Source: Thalassospira sp. MCCC 1A01148
GTDB lineage: Bacteria > Pseudomonadota > Alphaproteobacteria > Rhodospirillales > Thalassospiraceae
Length of the DNA stretch: 64,000 bases
NCBI RefSeq assembly: GCF_001613795.1
Contig: NZ_LPVZ01000021.1
Span: forward strand, 124,001-188,000
Reading direction: 5' to 3'
Shown here: positions 58,247 through 64,000 of the stretch, one piece after another
Layout: each line of letters opens with the position of its first letter
Numbering within the stretch: the first letter of the stretch is position 1
Notes under the pieces: generated by a model
The model's database searches: none
What the model saw: the letters and a program-made list of their open reading frames with translations, nothing else
Told to the model about the DNA's origin: nothing
Program-made: the position numbers and the translations under genes

Positions 58247-59476
58247 GTGCAGAATGAAAAGAACAGTCCGCAGGATGAGACAACCCTGACCGAAGCTGAG
58301 ATCAGCTTTGCCAAAACACTTGAGCAAAGCCTTACGCTGGCGTTGGGCGATGATGACAAGGTAACGTCGATCTGGTCGCGTTTGAAACCGGAACACCGGG
58401 CACGAATTGCTGAGGACTATCTGGCAAAGCTTGCCAAAACCGAGGATACCGGTGATCCACGCAGCGACCGGAACTGGTCGGGCATCCGCGCAAACGCAGC
58501 CCTTGATGCACATGCAATTACCCAAGCCTCCGCATCGGCGTCCGGAATGCAACAATCACCCGCCACGGCCCCAGAACAAGCCAACAAATCAACCCGGCCG
58601 ACACATGCGGGAAAAACAGCGGACAACACGTATAGTCCCCCGCCCGGATATCCCGCGGACTTCAATCCTCTGGCGGGTTTTCCGGGGCTTGAACCGTCAC
58701 GCAGCGGCCCCAGCCCGGAAGACATCATTGCCGGTGCACTCGGTGGTCCCGGCACAGCATCCCCGATTGATCCGCTTGATATCTTGCGTGGTATTATTCC
58801 GGGTGGCGAAAATCCGACATTGCGGCACCCTATCCCGCAATCGCCATCCACCCCGACCGAACCACCGACCCGACCGCAAACGTACGATACAGAGCAGGAT
58901 CAGCACCCGAACGCATCACAACCGGGTGCGCAAAAAGAAACCTCTGCCGGACCAGCAGCGCCGAATTTCTGGCCGCTTTGGATCGATCAACAGGACACAC
59001 TTTTGAAGCAATGCCTGAAACTGATGTCAGGCAATATGGACGACGCACAAGACGCGCTGTCGGAAGCGATGGTCAAGGCATCGACCAAGTTCGAAGATTC
59101 CATGGACGAGATCCGCAACCATCGCGCCTGGCTTTCACGCATTGTCCACAATGCCTGTATTGACTTGCATCGGCAGAACCGGCGCAAGGCGGAATACCGC
59201 GAAGAAACCCATGGCGCTGCGGACACACCGGCATCCCCCATGACCGCCCCGGTCACGCCAAGTCCGGAAGAATCCTATCTTGCCGGTGAAAAGCTTGATC
59301 AGCTTGAAACAGCCCTTTTGGCGATGCAGGAAAAATTGCGCAAACCGCTTTTGATGCGCTGTGTCCAGGATCGCACCTATGACGAGATCGCAAGCGCCCT
59401 TGGGCTTAGCAACTGTGCGGTACGCAAACGTGTTCAGCTCGCACGTGAGCACCTGAGAGCGTCGGGCATTCAGTAA
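58247..59476 (+). CDS. ECF-like RNA polymerase sigma factor with long N-terminal extension
   Basis: A 409-residue protein from GTG 58247, which has GGAGGGG 7 nt upstream; the in-frame ATG 58214 lacks one. Region 2 lies at about residues 260-312 (MDDAQDALSEAMVKASTKF, then HRAWLSRIVHNACIDLHRQ) and region 4 at about 355-405 (PLLMRCVQDRTYDEIASALG, then SNCAVRKRVQLAREHL). The first 240 residues are not sigma-like: a helical start followed by a Pro/Ser/Thr-rich stretch, possibly a control domain. It is within the R-body locus and is preceded by a copy of the shared promoter motif, so it probably drives this regulon and itself. No anti-sigma gene is recognised. Confidence 0.8.
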   Translation: MQNEKNSPQDETTLTEAEISFAKTLEQSLTLALGDDDKVTSIWSRLKPEHRARIAEDYLAKLAKTEDTGDPRSDRNWSGIRANAALDAHAITQASASASGMQQSPATAPEQANKSTRPTHAGKTADNTYSPPPGYPADFNPLAGFPGLEPSRSGPSPEDIIAGALGGPGTASPIDPLDILRGIIPGGENPTLRHPIPQSPSTPTEPPTRPQTYDTEQDQHPNASQPGAQKETSAGPAAPNFWPLWIDQQDTLLKQCLKLMSGNMDDAQDALSEAMVKASTKFEDSMDEIRNHRAWLSRIVHNACIDLHRQNRRKAEYREETHGAADTPASPMTAPVTPSPEESYLAGEKLDQLETALLAMQEKLRKPLLMRCVQDRTYDEIASALGLSNCAVRKRVQLAREHLRASGIQ

Positions 59477-59521
59477 TGCCCACCGCACGAAAAAAAATAA
59501 GCACTGCACAAAAAAAGACGC

Positions 59522-59546
59522 GTCACAACCACTGACACCCAGCGTC
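59522..59546 (+). promoter_or_regulatory. R-body locus sigma-type promoter P3
   Basis: GTCACA-N15-CGTC, 87 bp before the first reb gene. Confidence 0.7.
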
Positions 59547-59632
59547 GATAGACTGAAAACGGGACGGCGAAACCCCGGCAGAAACACAACAGCAAGCAGC
59601 ATACAGCAAAGCGTAACGAAGGAGAGTTTACA

Positions 59633-59956
59633 ATGGCGATTCCGACCCCGGTAAATGGTCAGATCACTGATGCTGTCACCCAGGCTAACGTGAAAGTTCT
59701 GGGCGACGCTCCGGCAATGGCGATGGGCTCGATCTTCCAGTCCCTCGCACATTCCACCGGTATTCTTTATGAAAACGCCGTCAGCGCCCAGCAGCAGATC
59801 GGCATCACCTCGCAGGCCGCAACCAATCAGGGCGTCATCCAGATCTATTCGGTCGATACGATGGCAGACTCTGTTGCGACCTCCAAAATTGCCAAAAGCG
59901 ACGTACCCGACAACATGCTGTCGCTTCTTACTGCCCTTCAGGCAACCAAAGGCTGA
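59633..59956 (+). CDS. RebB-family R-body structural protein (Reb1)
   Basis: A 107-residue protein of the RebB (killing trait) family, the building blocks of R-bodies: proteinaceous ribbons that coil in the cell and unroll to pierce membranes. The chain is uncharged and helical: VNGQITDAVTQANVKVLGD, APAMAMGSIFQSLAHSTGIL, YENAVSAQQQIGITSQAATN. It is a near-copy of the next protein at 60191 and shares its first 11 residues with that at 61746. AGGAG sits upstream of ATG; own promoter P3 and own terminator. Confidence 0.9.
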   Translation: MAIPTPVNGQITDAVTQANVKVLGDAPAMAMGSIFQSLAHSTGILYENAVSAQQQIGITSQAATNQGVIQIYSVDTMADSVATSKIAKSDVPDNMLSLLTALQATKG

Positions 59957-59991
59957 TTTCCCCGCACCCTTTGGCCCGGGCATCCGGCTTC

Positions 59992-60029
59992 AAATCGGGC
60001 GGTCGCAGATCAATGCGACCGCCCGATTT
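59992..60029 (+). terminator. Terminator after Reb1
   Basis: Perfect 16-bp stem (AAATCGGGCGGTCGCA and complement) with 6-nt loop, then a T-rich stretch. It isolates Reb1 from the following gene, which has its own promoter P4. Confidence 0.9.
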
Positions 60030-60078
60030 CTGTTTGTGATATGCCCTCAGACAGCGCCATTTTTTTGCCCGGCCTGAC

Positions 60079-60103
60079 GTCACAACACCATAAGCCCCTC
60101 GTC
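60079..60103 (+). promoter_or_regulatory. R-body locus sigma-type promoter P4
   Basis: GTCACA-N15-CGTC, 88 bp before Reb2. Confidence 0.7.
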
Positions 60104-60190
60104 AACTGTCTGACCGCAAGACATGCGGAAAGGGCCGGATGAAAGCACGCTTTCCTTCCGGCACTTCTTTAGGCAACCAGGAGATACACA

Positions 60191-60526
60191 ATGGCTGATA
60201 ACACTCCGGTCAATGGCATGATTACCGACGCTGTCACCCAGGCCAATGTAAAGGTAATGGGCGACGCGCCGGCAATGGCCATGGGCTCGCTGTACCAGTC
60301 GCTGGCACATTCGCACGGTATTCTCTATGAGAACGCTGTCAGCACCCAGCAGCAGGTCGGCATTTCTTCCCAGGCAGCCACCAATCAGGGCGTCATTCAG
60401 GTTTATTCTGTCGACACCATGGCGGGTGCTGTTGCAACGTCGAAGCTCGCAGCAAGCGACGTTCCCGACAATATGCTTTCGCTTTTGTCGGCTCTCAAGG
60501 CAACGACCGGAACATCCGTGTCGTAA
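60191..60526 (+). CDS. RebB-family R-body structural protein (Reb2)
   Basis: A 111-residue RebB-type protein, closely similar to Reb1 throughout (NGMITDAVTQANVKVMGD, SLAHSHGILYENAVSTQQQ, NQGVIQVYSVDTMAGAVA), with a short C-terminal extension (TTGTSVS). In characterised R-body systems two such near-identical small proteins (RebA/RebB) are the major structural parts. Behind promoter P4 and followed by a strong terminator. Confidence 0.9.
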   Translation: MADNTPVNGMITDAVTQANVKVMGDAPAMAMGSLYQSLAHSHGILYENAVSTQQQVGISSQAATNQGVIQVYSVDTMAGAVATSKLAASDVPDNMLSLLSALKATTGTSVS

Positions 60527-60554
60527 CATCGAAACTGGTTTCGCCGCCAAACCC

Positions 60555-60585
60555 GCCCGGCATGCTTACGCTTGCCGGGCTTTTT
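60555..60585 (+). terminator. Terminator after Reb2
   Basis: GC-rich stem GCCCGGCA / TGCCGGGC followed by five T; promoter P5 begins 3 bp later. Confidence 0.9.
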
Positions 60586-60587
60586 CT

Positions 60588-60612
60588 ATCACAAACATCA
60601 AGGTGCAACGTC
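60588..60612 (+). promoter_or_regulatory. R-body locus sigma-type promoter P5
   Basis: ATCACA-N15-CGTC, 41 bp before Reb3. Confidence 0.65.
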
Positions 60613-60652
60613 ATCACGATACGTACCACTTCCGCCAGCCAAGGAGACGGAC

Positions 60653-60952
60653 ATGCCATCGGCACCACCTGCGCAAGACGGCAAGAAATCCCAGCACGGC
60701 CATGTCGATCACAACACCGACATGCACCAGTGCGAGGTTTCCGACCAGATCACTGACAGCGTTGCCCAGACCAATGTCGCCACCATGGGGGCGGGTCCGG
60801 GCTATGCCGCCCTGCAGTCGATGTTGGGACAGGCGCAATCGCAGAACATTTTGATGGCGAACATGGTCTCCGCCCAAAAGCAGAATGCCATGATCGGCAT
60901 GACGACCATGACCCAAAGCGTTCTGCAAATGATGAATCGCCGCAACCAGTAA
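60653..60952 (+). CDS. RebB-family protein, divergent (Reb3)
   Basis: A 99-residue protein from ATG 60653, with AAGGAG at 60641. It keeps the Reb signature SDQITDSVAQTNVATMGAG and the following Gly/Ala helix (YAALQSMLGQAQSQNIL) but has a His/Asp-rich N-terminus (HGHVDHNTDMHQ) and a Met-rich C-terminus (MIGMTTMTQSVLQMMNRR). Likely an R-body minor component or assembly factor. Probably co-transcribed with the next gene, 11 bp away. Confidence 0.85.
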   Translation: MPSAPPAQDGKKSQHGHVDHNTDMHQCEVSDQITDSVAQTNVATMGAGPGYAALQSMLGQAQSQNILMANMVSAQKQNAMIGMTTMTQSVLQMMNRRNQ

Positions 60953-60963
60953 GGAACATTCCG

Positions 60964-61272
60964 ATGAGCAATCCAAACGAAGTCGACGAACAGATCACCG
61001 ACAGCGTCACCCAGACCAACACGTCTGTCATTGCCAACGGCCCGGCGATGGGCGCAATGCAGTCCTATCTGTCGCAAGCACAGGCGCAGGGAATCCTGTT
61101 TGCCAACATGGTCAATGAACAGCAGCAACAGGCTGTTGCCAGTCTGGCGACCACCATGGAGTGCGCGAAAGCCACCTTGTCGGTTCAGGACCAAAAACCA
61201 AATTTTTTTACCGCAACCGGTCCGGTCATGCGCCGGGCGAAGCAGACGGACGTCAACAACAACCCGACTTGA
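60964..61272 (+). CDS. RebB-family protein, divergent (Reb4)
   Basis: A 102-residue RebB-type protein: DEQITDSVTQTNTSVIANGP, AMGAMQSYLSQAQAQGIL, FANMVNEQQQQAVASLAT. It is most like Reb3 in the centre, then has a charged C-terminal part of its own (RRAKQTDVNNNPT). AAGGAA lies upstream. Confidence 0.85.
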   Translation: MSNPNEVDEQITDSVTQTNTSVIANGPAMGAMQSYLSQAQAQGILFANMVNEQQQQAVASLATTMECAKATLSVQDQKPNFFTATGPVMRRAKQTDVNNNPT

Positions 61273-61451
61273 AGTTCGGGGCCGCACCGCTCGGCACCAA
61301 TCCCGATACTGCGCCGGAAGACGATCCCGCAGACGATGGCGAAACCGCCGGGCGTTGGTATGAAACCGCCTGGGGCGAGATTGATGCACGGTTTCGCGGC
61401 GGGCCCGACAACGCCGGTGGGCAAGAGGGCGAAAGCAACGAGGTCCAGTAA
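61269..61451 (+). CDS. Small acidic ORF between Reb4 and Reb5
   Basis: A likely 60-residue product from TTG 61269: the start overlaps the Reb4 stop (TTGA) and the stop overlaps the Reb5 start (TAATG). The double overlap is what supports it, since a chance ORF would rarely fit both ends. Acidic and Gly/Pro/Asp-rich (PEDDPADDGE, GGPDNAGGQEGE) with a short core GRWYETAWGEIDARF. Not Reb-like. An in-frame ATG at 61161 inside Reb4 is an alternative start. Confidence 0.5.
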   Translation: MKFGAAPLGTNPDTAPEDDPADDGETAGRWYETAWGEIDARFRGGPDNAGGQEGESNEVQ

Positions 61452-61675
61452 TGAGCGATATCGTCAACCCGCAAGTAACCGATGCCGTTACCCAGACCAA
61501 CGTGAAGGTCCTGGGCGAAAGCCCGGCACAGGCCGTTTCCATCGCGATGCAGTCACATTCACATGCGACCGGTCTTGCGATGGAAAACGCCACCCTGACA
61601 CAAGGCAACATGCAGCAGGTTGCCAATACATCAACATCGAAGCTTGTCGCGATGATCACCGCGCAGGCTGGCTAA
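61451..61675 (+). CDS. RebB-family protein, short (Reb5)
   Basis: A 74-residue short Reb: PQVTDAVTQTNVKVLGESPA, then AVSIAMQSHSHATGLAMENA and a C-terminus lacking the IYSVDTMA part of Reb1/2. Starts in TAATG overlap with the small acidic ORF. Perhaps a cap or regulator of ribbon growth. Confidence 0.82.
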   Translation: MSDIVNPQVTDAVTQTNVKVLGESPAQAVSIAMQSHSHATGLAMENATLTQGNMQQVANTSTSKLVAMITAQAG

Positions 61676-61678
61676 TTG

Positions 61679-61703
61679 ATCACAACCGCGTCCGTGCGAC
61701 GTC
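61679..61703 (+). promoter_or_regulatory. R-body locus sigma-type promoter P6
   Basis: ATCACA-N15-CGTC directly after the Reb5 stop and 43 bp before Reb6. Confidence 0.65.
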
Positions 61704-61745
61704 TAAGGATATGCGGTCAGACCGACCGCCTTTTCGGAGGATAAC

Positions 61746-62069
61746 ATGGCAATTCCAACCCCGGTGAACGGTCAGATTACCGACTCAGTCACCCAGAGTG
61801 CGGTCAGTGTTCTTGGCTCTGCACCTGCGAATGCAATGGGTTCGATCTATCAGAGTGCGGCGCACTCGACATCGATCCTGTTCCAGAACGCAGTACAGGC
61901 ACAACAGCAGGCATCAATGTGTTCACAGGCCGCCACAAATCAGGGCGTGATGCAGCTTTACTCCGTCAACACCATGGCTGGCGCACAGGCCACCGCCAAG
62001 CTTGGCCGGTCTGACAACAGCGATGCGCTTTTGACACTTCTCGTAATTTTGGCAGCAACCCGCCGCTAG
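61746..62069 (+). CDS. RebB-family R-body structural protein (Reb6)
   Basis: A 107-residue close paralogue of Reb1 with the same length and the same first 11 residues (MAIPTPVNGQI), followed by TDSVTQSAVSVLGSAPANA, QSAAHSTSILFQNAVQAQQQ and NQGVMQLYSVNTMAGAQATA. It shows that the A-type Reb was duplicated. Confidence 0.9.
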   Translation: MAIPTPVNGQITDSVTQSAVSVLGSAPANAMGSIYQSAAHSTSILFQNAVQAQQQASMCSQAATNQGVMQLYSVNTMAGAQATAKLGRSDNSDALLTLLVILAATRR

Positions 62070-62126
62070 GCACCCGACCTGTCCGGTCATTGAGACCGGC
62101 AATGGTCATAAACATGAGGGCGTGAA

Positions 62127-62399
62127 ATGGCAGACAACACCCCTGTAAATTCACAAATCACCGACGCGGTGACCCAGAACAACGTCAAGGTTCTGGGCGA
62201 AGCGCCGGCACAGGCCATGGGGCTTGTGTATCAGACGATGGCTCATTCCATCAGTCTGTCGATGCAAAACGCCATGCAGACCCAGGGTGGCCTGCAACAG
62301 ATCGGCAATGCCGTCACGTCCAGTGCCTGCAAAATGATTCTGGATAGTTCCGGCGGCGGTATGGGATCAAATAATGGTGGCGGCAACCAGACCGGCTAA
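62127..62399 (+). CDS. RebB-family protein (Reb7)
   Basis: A 90-residue Reb beginning MADNTPVNSQITDAVTQNN, so its N-terminus is that of Reb2. The central QTMAHSISLSMQNAMQTQGG is more like Reb5, and the C-terminus is Gly/Asn-rich (SSGGGMGSNNGGGNQTG), a flexible tail. No motif copy is seen before it; co-transcription with Reb6 is likely. Confidence 0.85.
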   Translation: MADNTPVNSQITDAVTQNNVKVLGEAPAQAMGLVYQTMAHSISLSMQNAMQTQGGLQQIGNAVTSSACKMILDSSGGGMGSNNGGGNQTG

Positions 62400-62473
62400 T
62401 GGTTTAAGCGCCCGGCCCCGTTTCGCAACCATCCATAATCCGGTCCTGCGACCAGTCGAAAATGAGGTTTCCG

Positions 62474-63064
62474 ATGGCTAACGAAGACAACAAACCAAAC
62501 GAAGATCCGAAACCGGACGGCGGTGACCAGGATAACGCACAAGGCAGTGCGGGCGCCCCGTCAGCCAGCGCCAGTTCAACTGACAGCGACGCTGACACGT
62601 CCCAAAACGACGCATCCGCCAGCCAGAAAACCGAAGATGGCAGCGCCCCGGATGATGCCAGCAGCGGCAATTCTGCAAGCGACCCGGCTGCCCCTGACAA
62701 CCCACCAGGCACACCGCCGCTTAGCACGGCATTGAACCCGCAGATCGTTCAGGCCGTCGGCACCACCAATCATGCCGTCTTGAACGGGGCAATCCCCGGT
62801 GCAAATGGTGTCGCCTATCAAAAGGTCGCCCAGGCCGCAGCCTATGCGGTGCAGGATTCAACCGACTATATGCGCAATATCATGTCGATGGCATCGGCCA
62901 CCACCGGTGTTGCCATGCAGAAAATGCTCGCAGAAAACAAACCGTCGCCCTATGACGAAATCATCGCGGCCGCGACCAAGGCGGTCACGGACGCACAAAA
63001 AACCTTCACCAGCGTTGGTGAAGCTGCCAGCAGCGTGGTGAAGGATTTTGATAATCTGGCATAG
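62474..63064 (+). CDS. RebB-like protein with long acidic N-terminus (Reb8)
   Basis: A 196-residue protein from ATG 62474 (GAGG upstream). The first 85 residues are Asp/Ser/Ala/Pro-rich and disordered (TDSDADTSQNDASASQK). A Reb-related helical unit follows (PQIVQAVGTTNHAVLNGAIP, QAAAYAVQDSTDYMRNIMSM), then a C-terminal amphipathic helix (FTSVGEAASSVVKDFDNLA). The fused acidic segment suggests an R-body accessory or outer-layer role, possibly RebC/RebD-like. Confidence 0.7.
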   Translation: MANEDNKPNEDPKPDGGDQDNAQGSAGAPSASASSTDSDADTSQNDASASQKTEDGSAPDDASSGNSASDPAAPDNPPGTPPLSTALNPQIVQAVGTTNHAVLNGAIPGANGVAYQKVAQAAAYAVQDSTDYMRNIMSMASATTGVAMQKMLAENKPSPYDEIIAAATKAVTDAQKTFTSVGEAASSVVKDFDNLA

Positions 63065-63123
63065 TGTTGCGCCAAACGGGGCTAATCGGTTGCAACTTAC
63101 CTTTTCGTCGATAAAATTTGTGA

Positions 63124-63588
63124 ATGAATCACAGATACTCGAAGCACTTCCAGAGGATAATTGCACTGCCTGCGCTCGTAGCGTTTGTCCTCGCGTGTAT
63201 CGACTTGCTTGATAACGAGCCAGCAAGCCATTTTATCGAAACCCATGCTCCTCAAGGCGTCATCTTGTCGATCTATGGTGGGATTCTCGCATTGAATGTG
63301 TTCGCTGCTCTACCCTACATACCCGATGTTTTGCGCGGCGAATTCCATTGGAAAATACGGACTCCAATCAATCCACTCGATCGGTACGGGGTATTTGTTA
63401 CCGGTCTTTTTTTCGCGCCGTTGATTGCTGTCGTCTCTGGCTACGCACTTTATCAACAAACACTCCCTGCAACGGTTTGCTTCCTGCTGGCATTTTTGCC
63501 AGTGTTTTGCACCATGATAAGCCTGAGTTTTTGGATCAGACTTTTAGGAGCGTTGCTCGCCCGGATTGCTGAATTGGCGCAGAAGTAG
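63124..63588 (+). CDS. Four-helix membrane protein, unknown
   Basis: A 154-residue inner-membrane protein with about four hydrophobic helices (ALPALVAFVLACIDLLD, VILSIYGGILALNVFAAL, VFVTGLFFAPLIAVVSGYAL, VCFLLAFLPVFCTMISLSFW). It starts 60 bp after Reb8; no shared promoter motif is seen, and base composition looks more AT-rich. Membership of the R-body locus is undecided. No family recognised. Confidence 0.6.
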   Translation: MNHRYSKHFQRIIALPALVAFVLACIDLLDNEPASHFIETHAPQGVILSIYGGILALNVFAALPYIPDVLRGEFHWKIRTPINPLDRYGVFVTGLFFAPLIAVVSGYALYQQTLPATVCFLLAFLPVFCTMISLSFWIRLLGALLARIAELAQK

Positions 63589-63597
63589 TCAATAAAC

Positions 63598-64000
63598 CTA
63601 TCCTGCGCGCATCAGCTCGATACGGTGGCAGGCTTCGGAAAAATCAGGCGCAAACAGTTTAACACTGACCCCGGTTCCCGGAAGCTCATAGGCACCCATT
63701 TCTGACGTCGGGCAGGAAATGAATTGGGCCACGACCGCGCTGACAAGAACGCGTTTGCCGAGTTGCTTGGTAAGTTGTTCGATACGGGCGGCCTCGTTTG
63801 CCGCCTGCCCGACCACAGTAAAATCGACACGTTCAGAAACGCCGACATTGCCGTAAATCACATCGCCGACATGCATGCCAAGACCGTAATCGAACGGCAG
63901 CTTTCCTTCTGCCTCGCGCCGCGCATTCAGGGCATCAATATTCAGTTGTGCTTCGGCCGCAGCATAAAGTGCCGCGTGACAGGCGATTTCAAGGTTTGTT
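63598..64000 (-). CDS. Class III adenylate/guanylate cyclase, 3' part (truncated by window end)
   Basis: The frame stays open to the window edge, so the gene starts outside. The visible 133 residues show the catalytic fold: LPFDYGLGMHVGDVIYGNVG, VDFTVVGQAANEAARIEQL and the C-terminal SVKLFAPDF. VGQAANEAARIE is the conserved block with the substrate-orienting Asn and Arg. The N-terminal sensor, if any, is not seen. Confidence 0.85.
   Translation of the reverse strand, partial: TNLEIACHAALYAAAEAQLNIDALNARREAEGKLPFDYGLGMHVGDVIYGNVGVSERVDFTVVGQAANEAARIEQLTKQLGKRVLVSAVVAQFISCPTSEMGAYELPGTGVSVKLFAPDFSEACHRIELMRAG

Noticed and set aside
62083..62099. CCGGTC-N5-GACCGG hairpin between Reb6 and Reb7
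   Set aside because: Six-bp stem without T run; too weak to call a terminator.
62400..62473. A seventh copy of the sigma motif before Reb8 (TTCGCA ... GGTC)
   Set aside because: Both blocks deviate from TCACA and CGTC and the spacing differs; not counted.
63065..64000. Direct repeat of the tRNA-Thr 3' end marking an island border
   Set aside because: I found no copy of the TTCAAATCCTATCACCAGC segment after the locus within the window.

Overview
The window looks like chromosomal DNA of a free-living, motile alphaproteobacterium, most likely a Rhodospirillales member of the Thalassospira type. That is inference from gene order (dnaB-alr-mlaEF-radA-cvpA-purF), an alphaproteobacterial DUF2794 gene, ChvE/GguAB-type sugar uptake and a moderate GC content. 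No transposase, IS element, phage gene or CRISPR array was seen.

Layout. 1-7.4 kb: housekeeping genes on the + strand (dnaB 3' end, alr, MlaE/MlaF lipid transport, radA, cvpA, purF, an SDR). 7.4-12.6 kb: a THI5/NMT1-type ABC importer with a formyl-THF cyclo-ligase-like protein, facing a divergent RpiR regulator across an operator-rich gap. 12.6-19.4 kb: cytochrome c, der-bamB-yfgM, small alphaproteobacterial proteins, a Sel1-repeat protein and a lone fliN. 19.6-24.2 kb: a PLP enzyme, a pertussis-toxin-like ADP-ribosyltransferase candidate, hsp20 with a possible RNA thermometer, and an Old Yellow Enzyme. 24.3-29.9 kb: a DctP-type binding protein paired with a PAS-GGDEF protein, groESL under CIRCE control, and the remains of a DUF805 gene. 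30-38 kb: two exported proteins of unknown role, glmU-glmS, a HAD phosphatase and an IlvD/Edd sugar-acid dehydratase. 38-43.7 kb: a ChvE-GguAB-like sugar ABC operon with a divergent GbpR-like LysR gene. 43.7-46.6 kb: exported and small enzymes, including msrB. 46.6-53.6 kb: a tightly overlapping operon (AfuABC-like ABC importer, metallo-beta-lactamase-fold hydrolase, histidine phosphatase, HAD phosphatase) with a divergent DeoR regulator and two matching palindromes; an organophosphate uptake and dephosphorylation cassette is the best guess. 53.6-55.7 kb: a membrane-anchored transglutaminase-like protein, a class II amidotransferase and tRNA-Thr(CGT).

The most notable region is 55.75-63.1 kb, just downstream of tRNA-Thr: an R-body (refractile body) locus. 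It holds eight Reb-family proteins, one extra small ORF, two unknown low-complexity proteins, and an ECF-like sigma factor with a long N-terminal extension. Six copies of the pattern TCACA-N15-CGTC, all on the + strand and all with exactly 15 bp spacing, lie upstream of the first gene, of the sigma gene itself and of four reb genes. This suggests a self-contained autoregulated regulon in which the sigma factor switches on R-body production. The window ends in a class III nucleotidyl cyclase gene on the - strand.
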